DNA of 41,478 nucleotides from Acidobacteriota bacterium (GTDB taxonomy: Bacteria > Acidobacteriota > Vicinamibacteria > Vicinamibacterales > CAVVIG01). Made by a program: the position numbers and the translations under genes. The stretch lies in the NCBI GenBank assembly GCA_003222535.1, contig QHWJ01000242.1:1-41478 (forward strand), in the 5' to 3' direction. The notes below the pieces were generated by a model, which ran no database searches, had not been told where the DNA came from, and saw only the letters and a program-made list of their open reading frames with translations. The stretch's first letter is position 1. Each line of letters opens with the position of its first letter. Below, piece after piece: positions 35,079-41,478 of the stretch.

Positions 35079-35452
35079 TTGCGGCCGTTTCGGGCATCTA
35101 CGACGCCCTCGTGGGCTCAGCGATGCTGGCGGGACGGCCGCTTCTCGCTCAGGTCCTGAACGTCCCGCTTCCCGACCCGCCGATTCACGCCGATCTGAAC
35201 GGCATTTTCCTGTTGTCGGTCGCCGCCGGGTATCTGATTCCGTACCGCGATCCGCAATCGCCAGGCGGACGCGCGTATCTCTGGATCATGGGGCCGTTGC
35301 TGAAGGGCGGGGGCGCCCTCACTTTCGTGATCGATCACTACGTCCGTTACTCCCCGTCGGCTTTCCTGCTTTTCGCGCTGAGCGACGGAACACTGGCGTT
35401 GCTGACGCTCTGGGCGCTGCTCGGGAGCAGGCCTGCCCTGCGACAGCTGTAA
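35051..35452 (+). CDS. Small hypothetical membrane protein
   Basis: A protein of up to 133 residues with about four hydrophobic segments (AVSGIYDALVGSAMLAG, GIFLLSVAAGYLIPY, YLWIMGPLLKGGGALTFVI, FLLFALSDGTLALLTLWALL). It is probably an integral inner-membrane protein. I do not recognise the family. The start is uncertain: TTG codons at 35051 and 35069 are both in a GCAGATT repeat, and no clear Shine-Dalgarno precedes either. It lies 16 bp after the PEGA gene and may be transcribed with it from the sigma-54-type promoter. It converges with the lipoprotein gene that ends at 35462. Confidence 0.7.
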   Translation: MQIDRRLQIVAAVSGIYDALVGSAMLAGRPLLAQVLNVPLPDPPIHADLNGIFLLSVAAGYLIPYRDPQSPGGRAYLWIMGPLLKGGGALTFVIDHYVRYSPSAFLLFALSDGTLALLTLWALLGSRPALRQL

Positions 35453-35461
35453 GGCGTCCTT

Positions 35462-35947
35462 CTACTTCGTGAGCAGTCGACGCGTGATGGGGTAGGTGCC
35501 GATCCGCGCCCATTGCCGCGACCCGTACTTCGCGAACAGCTCGACCTTCGCATCCACGAAATGGCTGTTCTCGAGCATTTCCTGCCGTGATTGCCCGGTA
35601 CCGGTATAACCGAGCTGCGACTTGGCGGTGAGCGGCTGCGTGGTCGCGCCGGGCGGGAGACCCTCGGAGCCCACGATGGGCATGAAGGCGCTGCCCCACT
35701 CGTCATTTTCGTTGACACGGCGGAAGATCGCATTGATCTGCAGCGTCACGAGCTTCTGGTCCGACAGATTCTTCAACGTGAAGATGACGGTAGGGACGAG
35801 CTTGTTCTGACCGTTCACGATGCCGGCGTCGAACCAGCCGGTGTTGTCGATACTCACCTGCAGACGCCTGGTCAGGTCGACCGGCGGTGCGCAGCCGGCA
35901 CATGAAACGAACGTGAGCAGGAGGAGCAGCCGGACGGACGCGCACAT
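35462..35947 (-). CDS. Lipoprotein of unknown function in an ECF sigma operon
   Basis: A 161-residue lipoprotein when started at the ATG at 35947 (MCASVRLLLLLTFVSCAGC); the longer open frame upstream is the reverse of other coding and was rejected. After the lipidated Cys the protein looks like a single beta-sandwich (VPTVIFTLKNLSDQKLVTLQ, VDAKVELFAKYGSRQWARIG). The fold guess is by eye, and no family name is offered. It is the fourth gene of the sigma, anti-sigma, secreted protein, lipoprotein series, 10 bp from its neighbour, so an envelope function under ECF control is likely. Confidence 0.8.
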   Translation of the reverse strand: MCASVRLLLLLTFVSCAGCAPPVDLTRRLQVSIDNTGWFDAGIVNGQNKLVPTVIFTLKNLSDQKLVTLQINAIFRRVNENDEWGSAFMPIVGSEGLPPGATTQPLTAKSQLGYTGTGQSRQEMLENSHFVDAKVELFAKYGSRQWARIGTYPITRRLLTK

Positions 35948-35957
35948 GCGCGCTATT

Positions 35958-36767
35958 CTAAAATATCCGCACCTCAATCCGCTGGAGCGCCTCTTCCTTC
36001 GAGATTCTGCCCGCCAGGAACTCGGCCAGGTCGGATCCGCGGAGACGAATGATGCGCGTGCGCGCGTCGCTGTCAGCGGGCGCGAGCCGCGGCCTGTCGT
36101 CGTTGCCCTTGGCCGCAATGGTCAGCCACTCGTTCAGGCCGATGCCGAGCGAGCCGCTGTGCGCCAGCATGGCGTCCTTCAGGGCCTGAGTGACTTCGGT
36201 GCGATACGCTTCGTTCGGATCAGTCAGGATCGGATCATCCGCGGGCGGCTTATCGGCGGTGGTCGACGCCGCGGAGCCGGTCGTGGTGCGCGCGTCGGCG
36301 ACGTCCGGCACAGCCGTTCGGGCGAGCACGCCCGGATTCACCTGCAACTCGAGGCGCTTGAGCGCCTGCTCGAGGTTCGGATCGCCCGCGGTCTTGATGT
36401 GGCTCTGCAGCGTCCGCAGGGCGCTGTCGAGCCCCAGATCGTTCTGGTCAAGCGTACGGAGGCTCCACGTCAACGTCGTTTCGAACGACGGCACGACAAT
36501 GTCGAAGAAGACGCCGTAGCCTTCGAGGCGGAACCCGCGCGCGTGGGCGTTGTCGCTCACGAGCAGATCCGCCGGCACCTGCGCCAGCGCCTGCACCCGA
36601 TCGCGGGTGACGGTGACGCCGTGCTCGACGGCGCCTTCGAGCACCCGCTCCATCTGACCGATCTGATAGCGCTGTTCCGCCGCGGCGCGCGCGGCTGTCG
36701 GCTGGGCCGACGCCGGCACCGCCGCCGCCGTGACTGTTCCCGCAATGATCAAGGCAAGCCGTTTCAC
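35958..36767 (-). CDS. Secreted protein of unknown function in an ECF sigma operon
   Basis: A 269-residue exported protein with signal peptide MKRLALIIAGTVTAAAVPAS (cut near ASAQP). The first part is helical (AAEQRYQIGQMERVLEGAVE), followed by a region naming a soluble surface (ARGFRLEGYGVFFDIVVPSF), a Thr/Ala/Asp-rich linker near residues 155-180, and a second globular part (EVTQALKDAMLAHSGSLGIG, GLNEWLTIAAKG). I do not recognise a named domain. It sits 9 bp after the anti-sigma factor gene and 10 bp before the lipoprotein gene, so it is probably an effector or sensor of that system. Confidence 0.8.
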   Translation of the reverse strand: MKRLALIIAGTVTAAAVPASAQPTAARAAAEQRYQIGQMERVLEGAVEHGVTVTRDRVQALAQVPADLLVSDNAHARGFRLEGYGVFFDIVVPSFETTLTWSLRTLDQNDLGLDSALRTLQSHIKTAGDPNLEQALKRLELQVNPGVLARTAVPDVADARTTTGSAASTTADKPPADDPILTDPNEAYRTEVTQALKDAMLAHSGSLGIGLNEWLTIAAKGNDDRPRLAPADSDARTRIIRLRGSDLAEFLAGRISKEEALQRIEVRIF

Positions 36768-36776
36768 AAGTTCCCC

Positions 36777-37610
36777 CTACTGCCTCTGCGATGTGCGATA
36801 GAGAATATCCATCTGGTTCATCTTCTGCCGGTTCTTCAGGACTTCGACGCCCACCTTGCTCTCAACGGCGCCGACGTAGCGGTCGATTTTCACCAGATCC
36901 GCCTGACGCTGCAAGTTGACGTCGCGCATCACCTCCGCGACGCGTAACGCCAGCTCGCGCTGCTGGCGCTTCTCGCTCTCGTCGAGCAGCGCGCGGGCTC
37001 GGCGCAGGACGTCGGCGTCAGCAGTCGCCCGCACCGGCTGCGGGCGCGCCGCAATCGTGGCGGCCGACAGCTGCATCGCGCGGAGCTCGGCCTTGAGCTG
37101 TCGCTCGAGGACTGCCAGGTCGGCGCGCCACGGCTCGGCCGGGCCGCCGCTCGGTGCGACGGCGGCTGGTGCGATCGGCACGGCCGATATCGCGGTTGCG
37201 AGACCTGGCTGGGAAGGCGTTTTCAGCCAGCCGGTGCGCACACTGAGACCGTTCCGGTCGTACCGCACGTCGAGGTTCGCGAGGCCCGCGGACACGCCGA
37301 GGAACAGCAGCGCGGCGGCTACCTGCGCCCAGGCGGGGATTTCGCGCCACCAGGACGGCTGACCGACCTGGGGACCTGCGACCGCCGCCTGGCGGCTGGT
37401 GACGGCGAAGCCGGGCTCCGGAGGAGACCAGCGGGCCAGCTGTTTCCGCACGACGCGAAGCGCCGCAATCTCGTCCTGGCAGCGCGCGCACGTCTCGAGG
37501 TGGGTCTCGAAGAGCGCCCGCCCCGCCGGCTCGCCTGTGACGTCGTCGTAGAGAAACCCGATGAGCGCTTCGTCGCGGTCGCCGGAATATCCGCAGAATG
37601 ATTCAGTCAT
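36777..37610 (-). CDS. Zinc-finger anti-sigma factor
   Basis: A 277-residue single-pass membrane protein. The N-terminal part has the zinc anti-sigma motif H-x3-C-x2-C (H37, C41, C44, in THLETCARC), which clamps an ECF sigma factor. A membrane helix follows at about 89-113 (AWAQVAAALLFLGVSAGLAN). The C-terminal region (about 150-277) is helical, with charged repeats (VLRRARALLDESEKRQQREL) that suggest a periplasmic coiled coil. It overlaps the sigma factor gene by 4 bp (ATGA), as is usual for such pairs. Signal release, by proteolysis or by zinc/thiol chemistry, is not shown by the sequence. Confidence 0.9.
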   Translation of the reverse strand: MTESFCGYSGDRDEALIGFLYDDVTGEPAGRALFETHLETCARCQDEIAALRVVRKQLARWSPPEPGFAVTSRQAAVAGPQVGQPSWWREIPAWAQVAAALLFLGVSAGLANLDVRYDRNGLSVRTGWLKTPSQPGLATAISAVPIAPAAVAPSGGPAEPWRADLAVLERQLKAELRAMQLSAATIAARPQPVRATADADVLRRARALLDESEKRQQRELALRVAEVMRDVNLQRQADLVKIDRYVGAVESKVGVEVLKNRQKMNQMDILYRTSQRQ

Positions 37611-38179
37611 AAGGTTGCTTTCGTGTTTTTGGCCAGCTCACGCCGCAGAACGATCAACCCCTGATACAGCCGCGTCTTCACCGTGCTCAACGGACAGCCA
37701 ACCAGCTCCGCGATCTCCTGGAACGTCAGCCCGTGGTACTCCTTCAGGACGATCGCCGTGCGCTGTTCTGCGGGCAGAAGCGCCATGGCGCGCTCGACCA
37801 GGCGCGTCAGATCCTTGCGCGCGACCAGGTCCTCGATGGACTCCGAGGGCTCGGCAGCGGCCGCCAGCTCCAACAGATCGACGTCCTCGGGCGGCTGCAC
37901 GACCTGCGCGCGGCGCTCGCGCCGCATCCAGTCGCGGCACAGGTTCAGCGCGATCCGATACAGCCACGACGAAAACTTCGCCTGGCCGCGAAAGCCGGGC
38001 AGCGCGCGAAACGCCCGGAGAAACGTCTCCTGGCACACGTCCCGCGCATCCTCTTCGCGACCGATTGTCCGGTACGCGAGGGCGTAGATGGGGCGTTCCC
38101 ATCTCAAGACCAGCTCGTTGAAACTGTCGGAGTCGCCGCTGATCGAACGTGCGACGAGCTCTTCATCCGTCCACGTCAT
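37607..38179 (-). CDS. ECF-family RNA polymerase sigma factor
   Basis: A 190-residue sigma factor with only regions 2 and 4, as in the ECF group. Region 2 spans about 18-85 (WERPIYALAYRTIGREEDAR, QETFLRAFRALPGF, FSSWLYRIALN) and region 4 about 125-180 (LPAEQRTAIVLKEYHGLTFQ, then EIAELVGCPLSTVKTRLYQG). A short acidic linker joins them. It heads a four-gene operon with its anti-sigma factor, a secreted protein and a lipoprotein, which points to control of envelope functions. I did not find a convincing ECF-type autoregulatory promoter in 38180-38310, although such promoters vary widely between ECF groups. Confidence 0.93.
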   Translation of the reverse strand: MTWTDEELVARSISGDSDSFNELVLRWERPIYALAYRTIGREEDARDVCQETFLRAFRALPGFRGQAKFSSWLYRIALNLCRDWMRRERRAQVVQPPEDVDLLELAAAAEPSESIEDLVARKDLTRLVERAMALLPAEQRTAIVLKEYHGLTFQEIAELVGCPLSTVKTRLYQGLIVLRRELAKNTKATL

Positions 38180-38309
38180 GCGGAGCGCGGAAGGCCCTCT
38201 TTTCTCACGAGTTAAGACGGCGAACGCCGGCGGACAGTCGGGACACCCAACATCTTGAGTTTATTGATGTTACGGCGACGATTCAAGCGGCAGCCGCCGA
38301 CCGCCGTGG

Positions 38310-38339
38310 TTGGCGGCCGTGAATTGATCGCAGTAGAAT
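38310..38339 (+). promoter_or_regulatory. Candidate promoter of the soluble histidine kinase gene
   Basis: TTGGCG (38310-38315), 18-bp spacer, TAGAAT (38334-38339, five of six). A start near 38346 would give a 26-nt leader to the ATG at 38372, which supports that start over an upstream frame opening at 38255. Confidence 0.4.
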
Positions 38340-38371
38340 CGCGAAGCGACGACCCCGCCGAAACGAATTCA

Positions 38372-40480
38372 ATGCCCCGAGACACCCGAACCCGGCGAGC
38401 GACGCGTCCGGCCTCCGCCTCTCGGTCCACGACCGCGAGCACGGTCCAACGACCGCTCGCGTCCCGGCTCGCGCACACCGCCCGATCGAACGACCTGTTG
38501 CCCGAGCTGCATCAGCACGCGCTCGATGTGACCGGCGGCTCCTGCTCGCTGCTGTTCCAGCACAATCCGCGCAGCGGCGGGCTGCAGGCGACCTCAGGGT
38601 TCGCCCTCGATGTCCTGCGGACCGACCCGTGGCTGCCCGGTCCCGACGAGGCCGCGCTCGTCGCCGACGCGTTCGCCCGGGGCGTGCCGACTCTCGTCGC
38701 CGACGCAAACCGTCAGGCGCCCGATCTCGCCTCGCGTCTGAATTCCCGCGCCGCGCTGCTGCTCCCGCTGGTCCGCGGCGCGGAGCGCGTCGGCCTGCTC
38801 ACGGTCGGTTTCCACACGCCACCGTCCGAGTCGAACGTCGAGGGCGACATCGTCGAAACGGCCGACGCCTTCATGACCGCGCTCGAGCTGTTTCACCTCC
38901 GTCAGGCCGCGGAGCTGCATGGCGACATTCGTGAGCTGCTGGACGAATTCACGGCGAGCCTGTCGGCGACGCTGAATCTCACGGCCGGACTCGATATCTT
39001 CTGCCACGGCGCCAACCGGTTGTTCGGCGCGGATCGCACGTCGGTCTGGATTCACGATCGGCGCGCGCGCCATCTGGTCCTCAGGGCGTCCTCCGACGGC
39101 GCGGACGTGGCGAGCGGCGTCAGCGTCGGCACCCACGATGCCTCCGCGCCCGCGGCGCTCGCCATGCGCCAGATGCGCGCTGAAATCGTGTCCCCGTCGG
39201 AAGGCGAGGTCACGGCGATGGTCACGGTACCGCTGCGGGGCTGCCGCCGGGCGCTCGGCACGATTGTCTTTGAACGCGTACGCGTCGAAGCAGGCGGCGA
39301 GCTCGATTTCCTCGATCGCGCCGACGAGCTCGGCCGCCAGCTCTCCAGCGCCATCGAGAACATGCAGCTTCTCGACGACGTCTTGCGGTCACGGATGGAG
39401 CTCGAGAACACGTTTGATTCGATCTCGCACCTGGTCGCGGTGGCAGACACCGGCGGCCTCATCGTGCATGTGAATCAGGCGTTCGCGTCCCGGGTCGGCC
39501 GCAGTCGTGACGAGTTGATCGACCGGCCGCTCGCCGACTACGTCGGCGTCGAGCTCGGCGGATGGCTGCAGCGTCACAAATCCGCGCCCGGGCGGGCCGG
39601 CGCCGACGCCGCGATCACCTGTGAAGTCGTGGATCCGGTGCTCAACGGACCGTTCATGGTGACGGTGACCGATCTGCTCAATCACGACCGCGAGCCGTGC
39701 GGCAGCGTCATTGTCGCGCGCGATTTGACCCCGCAGACCCAGCTCGAGGCGGAGCGCGAAGAGCTGCGGAAGCGGCTGACCCAAAGCGAGAAGCTCGCGG
39801 CGCTCGGTCAGTTCGTCGCCGGAATCGCGCACGAGCTGAACAACCCGCTGCAGGGCGTGCTCGGGCATCTCGAGCTCCTTCGCACGACCGGAGCCTTCCC
39901 GAAACAGCTCCGCCGTGAGGTGCAGACAATTTATCGTGAAGCCGACCGCGCGGCGAAGATCGTACGCAACCTGCTGGTCTTCGCCGGATCACGACGCCTG
40001 GCCCGCCGATCGGTCAGCTTGAACGCGGTCATCCAGAAAGTTCTGGCGCTGCGCACACCCGCACACCGCGCCGTGCGCATCGAAGTCGTGCGACACTATG
40101 ACGAGAAGCTGCCACGCGTGCAAAGCGATCCGTTACTGCTTCACCAGGTCTTCCTGAACATGGTGATGAACGCCGAACACGCAATCGCCGCGACCGGCCG
40201 CGAGGGACGCATCGAGATCAACACGATGGTCGCGGGTTCGGGCGACCGGATCATCGCGACGGTGCGCGACACCGGCATCGGGATTCCCGAGGACGCGCTG
40301 TCGCACATCTTCGAGCCGTTCTACACGACCAAGGAAGTCGGCAAGGGCACGGGGCTCGGTTTGGCGATCGCGTATGCGATCGTCCAGGAGCACGGCGGGC
40401 AAATCGTCGCGGCGAATCATCCCGACGGCGGCGCGCTGTTTACCGTCGAACTGCCCGCCCAGCCGCCGGCGAGACGCTGA
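38372..40480 (+). CDS. Soluble sensor histidine kinase (GAF-GAF-PAS-HisKA-HATPase)
   Basis: A 702-residue cytoplasmic kinase; no membrane helix is visible. Two GAF-like domains occupy about 45-170 and 195-330, a PAS domain about 345-450, and the kinase core the rest. The phospho-acceptor is H487 in AGIAHELNNPLQGVL. The ATPase domain has N600 (MVMNAEHAI), DTGIGI (633-638) and GKGTGLGLAIAYAI. I start it at ATG 38372 because a promoter-like pair lies just upstream; the open frame reaches back to 38255 with an unlikely Arg-rich lead. Three bp downstream lies a receiver-domain gene, its probable partner. GAF/PAS input suggests sensing of a small molecule, redox state or light, but no specific cofactor residue can be claimed. 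Confidence 0.9.
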   Translation: MPRDTRTRRATRPASASRSTTASTVQRPLASRLAHTARSNDLLPELHQHALDVTGGSCSLLFQHNPRSGGLQATSGFALDVLRTDPWLPGPDEAALVADAFARGVPTLVADANRQAPDLASRLNSRAALLLPLVRGAERVGLLTVGFHTPPSESNVEGDIVETADAFMTALELFHLRQAAELHGDIRELLDEFTASLSATLNLTAGLDIFCHGANRLFGADRTSVWIHDRRARHLVLRASSDGADVASGVSVGTHDASAPAALAMRQMRAEIVSPSEGEVTAMVTVPLRGCRRALGTIVFERVRVEAGGELDFLDRADELGRQLSSAIENMQLLDDVLRSRMELENTFDSISHLVAVADTGGLIVHVNQAFASRVGRSRDELIDRPLADYVGVELGGWLQRHKSAPGRAGADAAITCEVVDPVLNGPFMVTVTDLLNHDREPCGSVIVARDLTPQTQLEAEREELRKRLTQSEKLAALGQFVAGIAHELNNPLQGVLGHLELLRTTGAFPKQLRREVQTIYREADRAAKIVRNLLVFAGSRRLARRSVSLNAVIQKVLALRTPAHRAVRIEVVRHYDEKLPRVQSDPLLLHQVFLNMVMNAEHAIAATGREGRIEINTMVAGSGDRIIATVRDTGIGIPEDALSHIFEPFYTTKEVGKGTGLGLAIAYAIVQEHGGQIVAANHPDGGALFTVELPAQPPARR

Positions 40481-40483
40481 CGC

Positions 40484-41071
40484 ATGATGGATGAAACATT
40501 CCTGACGACCGAAGAGGTCCTGGAGTATCTCCAGGTCAATCTCCGGACGGTTTACCGGCTGATCAAAGCCGGCAAGATTCCGGCGGTGCGCGTGGGCCGC
40601 CAGTGGCGCTTCCGCAAGCGCGACATCGACGCCTGGCTCGACAGCCAGCGGCCGCGCGGCGGATCCCGCCCGGCCCCCTCACAGCCTGTGCGCCCGGCGG
40701 CAGGCAACACGCGCCCGCGAATCCTCGTCGTCGACGACGAGGCCAGCATCCGCGATCTGCTGGCGAAGACGCTCGCGCTTGCCGAATACGAGGTCGACGT
40801 CGCGCCCGACGGCCGCTCGGCGCTCGAGCGAATGCGGATTTACCCGTACGATCTGCTGATCGCAGATCTGAAGATGCCGGGCATGGACGGCCTCGCCGTG
40901 ATTCGGGAGGCCAAGCGATACAAATCCGATTTGCCGGTCATCATCATTACCGGCTTCTCCACCGAATCGAGCGCGATCGAAGCGGTGAACCTCGGCGTCG
41001 CCGGCTATCTCACCAAACCGTTCCGCGTCCCGCAAGTTCTTGCCGTCGCGGCGAAAGCGCTCGGCGAATAG
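40484..41071 (+). CDS. Response regulator with N-terminal excisionase-type helix-turn-helix and C-terminal receiver
   Basis: A 195-residue protein with inverted domain order. Residues 5-55 are a MerR/excisionase-type DNA-binding domain (FLTTEEVLEYLQVNLRTVYR, then RLIKAGKIPAVRVGRQWRFR). A Pro/Ala/Arg linker (56-77) leads to a receiver domain (79-195) with acidic pocket D84/D85, phospho-acceptor D128 (LLIADLKMPGMDG), T156 and K178 (YLTKPF). Most response regulators carry the receiver first, so this order is uncommon. It is encoded 3 bp after the soluble histidine kinase gene and is almost certainly its phosphorylation target. DNA targets are unknown. The tandem ATG codons (40484, 40487) make either a possible start. 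Confidence 0.92.
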   Translation: MMDETFLTTEEVLEYLQVNLRTVYRLIKAGKIPAVRVGRQWRFRKRDIDAWLDSQRPRGGSRPAPSQPVRPAAGNTRPRILVVDDEASIRDLLAKTLALAEYEVDVAPDGRSALERMRIYPYDLLIADLKMPGMDGLAVIREAKRYKSDLPVIIITGFSTESSAIEAVNLGVAGYLTKPFRVPQVLAVAAKALGE

Positions 41072-41089
41072 ATCACCACGAGGGACACC

Positions 41090-41121
41090 AAGGACACAAA
41101 GGACTTCAATTTTGTGTCCTT
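41090..41121. terminator. Word-repeat hairpin (AAGGACACAAA) after the regulator gene
   Basis: AAGGACACAAA (41090-41100) and TTTGTGTCCTT (41111-41121) form a perfect 11-bp stem with a 10-nt loop, extended by partly paired flanks (CACC and GTG). It lies 19 bp after the regulator stop and probably ends that transcript. The word belongs to the GGACACAAAGG type that I have seen described only as low-complexity peptide in annotations. Confidence 0.6.
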
Positions 41122-41153
41122 TGTGATGGAGTGAGGCCTGCCCGCGCGTGACG

Positions 41154-41162
41154 TGATAAAAT
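41154..41162 (+). promoter_or_regulatory. Extended -10 element of the ABC-F gene
   Basis: TGATAAAAT fits the extended -10 form TGnTATAAT with one mismatch. The predicted start near 41169 is about 12 nt before the ATG. No clear -35 or Shine-Dalgarno is visible. Confidence 0.4.
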
Positions 41163-41180
41163 AAGTCGTTTAACGTCAGC

Positions 41181-41478
41181 ATGATCCAGCTATCCAACCT
41201 GACCAAGGCGTTCGGGGACCACGTGCTCCTCGACGCCGTCACCTGGCAAATCGACGACGGCGAGCGCGTCGGCCTGTGCGGCCCGAACGGCGCCGGCAAA
41301 ACCACGCTGCTGCGCATGATGGCGGGGCTCGACGAACCCGACCGCGGGGCCATCGTCAAGCCCGCGGCGCTGACGGTCGGCTATCTTCCGCAGGACGGTC
41401 TGACGCATGCGGGCCGGACCGTCTTCGAGGAAGCGAGCAGCGCGTTTGGCGACCTGCTCGCGGTCAAGGATGAAATGC
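41181..41478 (+). CDS. ABC-F family ATPase (N-terminal fragment, cut by the window end)
   Basis: The first 99 codons of a cytoplasmic ATPase with no membrane part: MIQLSNLTKAFGDHVLLDAV, Walker A GPNGAGKTTLLRMMAGL, and the Q-loop region GYLPQDG. Family members (EttA, Uup, YbiT) have two ATPase domains and act on the ribosome, easing stalled translation or giving antibiotic resistance. The long Q-loop-adjacent segment TVFEEA is typical of the group. The signature motif, Walker B and the second domain lie beyond the window, so no subfamily is assigned. The frame is open to the last base. Confidence 0.88.
   Translation, partial: MIQLSNLTKAFGDHVLLDAVTWQIDDGERVGLCGPNGAGKTTLLRMMAGLDEPDRGAIVKPAALTVGYLPQDGLTHAGRTVFEEASSAFGDLLAVKDEM

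Noticed and set aside
35948-36118. N-terminal extension of the ECF-operon lipoprotein
   Set aside because: The extra 57 residues are Arg/Ser-rich, overlap the neighbouring gene, and would bury a good lipoprotein signal.

Overview
The window is GC-rich and densely coded. It most resembles a Gram-negative member of the Acidobacteriota, probably class Vicinamibacteria. This is an inference from two Oar-like TonB receptors with carboxypeptidase-regulatory N-termini, a BamA/TamA-TamB envelope module, a sigma-54 two-component system, an HslUV protease, a B12-dependent ribonucleotide reductase and biotin-dependent acyl-CoA carboxylase genes. No rRNA, tRNA, CRISPR array, prophage or transposase was found.

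Layout. 1-3.3 kb: nrdJ (minus strand) with a good sigma-70 promoter and two NrdR-like boxes 32 bp apart. 3.3-7.2 kb (minus): NtrC-type regulator, histidine kinase and a lipoprotein. 7.25-8.9 kb (plus): a glycine-zipper lipoprotein behind a sigma-54-type promoter, then a CPBP-family membrane protease. 9.0-18.7 kb (minus): a run with short or overlapping junctions, accC - BCCP - tamB - bamA/tamA-like - surA-like. 19.0-20.6 kb: a secreted amidase. 20.6-21.6 kb: 9-bp tandem arrays around a small unit with inverted-repeat ends carrying a zinc-ribbon gene. 21.6-28.2 kb: two Oar-like outer-membrane receptors with similar promoters and leader hairpins. 28.4-33.9 kb (minus): hslV - hslU - fibronectin-type lipoprotein (frameshifted) - transaldolase-like - carboxyltransferase beta. 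34.0-35.5 kb (plus): a Gly-rich PEGA-domain protein behind a second sigma-54-type promoter, then a small membrane protein. 35.5-38.2 kb (minus): ECF sigma factor - anti-sigma factor - secreted protein - lipoprotein. 38.4-41.1 kb (plus): soluble GAF/PAS histidine kinase and a helix-turn-helix/receiver fusion. The window ends inside an ABC-F ATPase gene.

How the genes fit together. Most of the window concerns the cell envelope: outer-membrane protein insertion (BamA/TamA, TamB, SurA-like), receptors, lipoproteins, and two signalling systems (sigma-54/NtrC and ECF/anti-sigma) that probably control envelope genes. The sigma-54-type promoters at 7255 and 33998 both precede exported-protein genes with short leaders, and the only sigma-54 activator in the window is encoded next to the first one.

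The most unusual signal is a set of short, imperfect word repeats, often in complementary hairpin arms (GCTGATGGCT, AATCTGCA, ACAGAGGAC, CGCAGAAC, GGTCGCGTG, GGACACAAAGG and others). They recur at gene borders, next to start codons without a clear Shine-Dalgarno, and in at least two genes inside the DNA that encodes the signal peptide.
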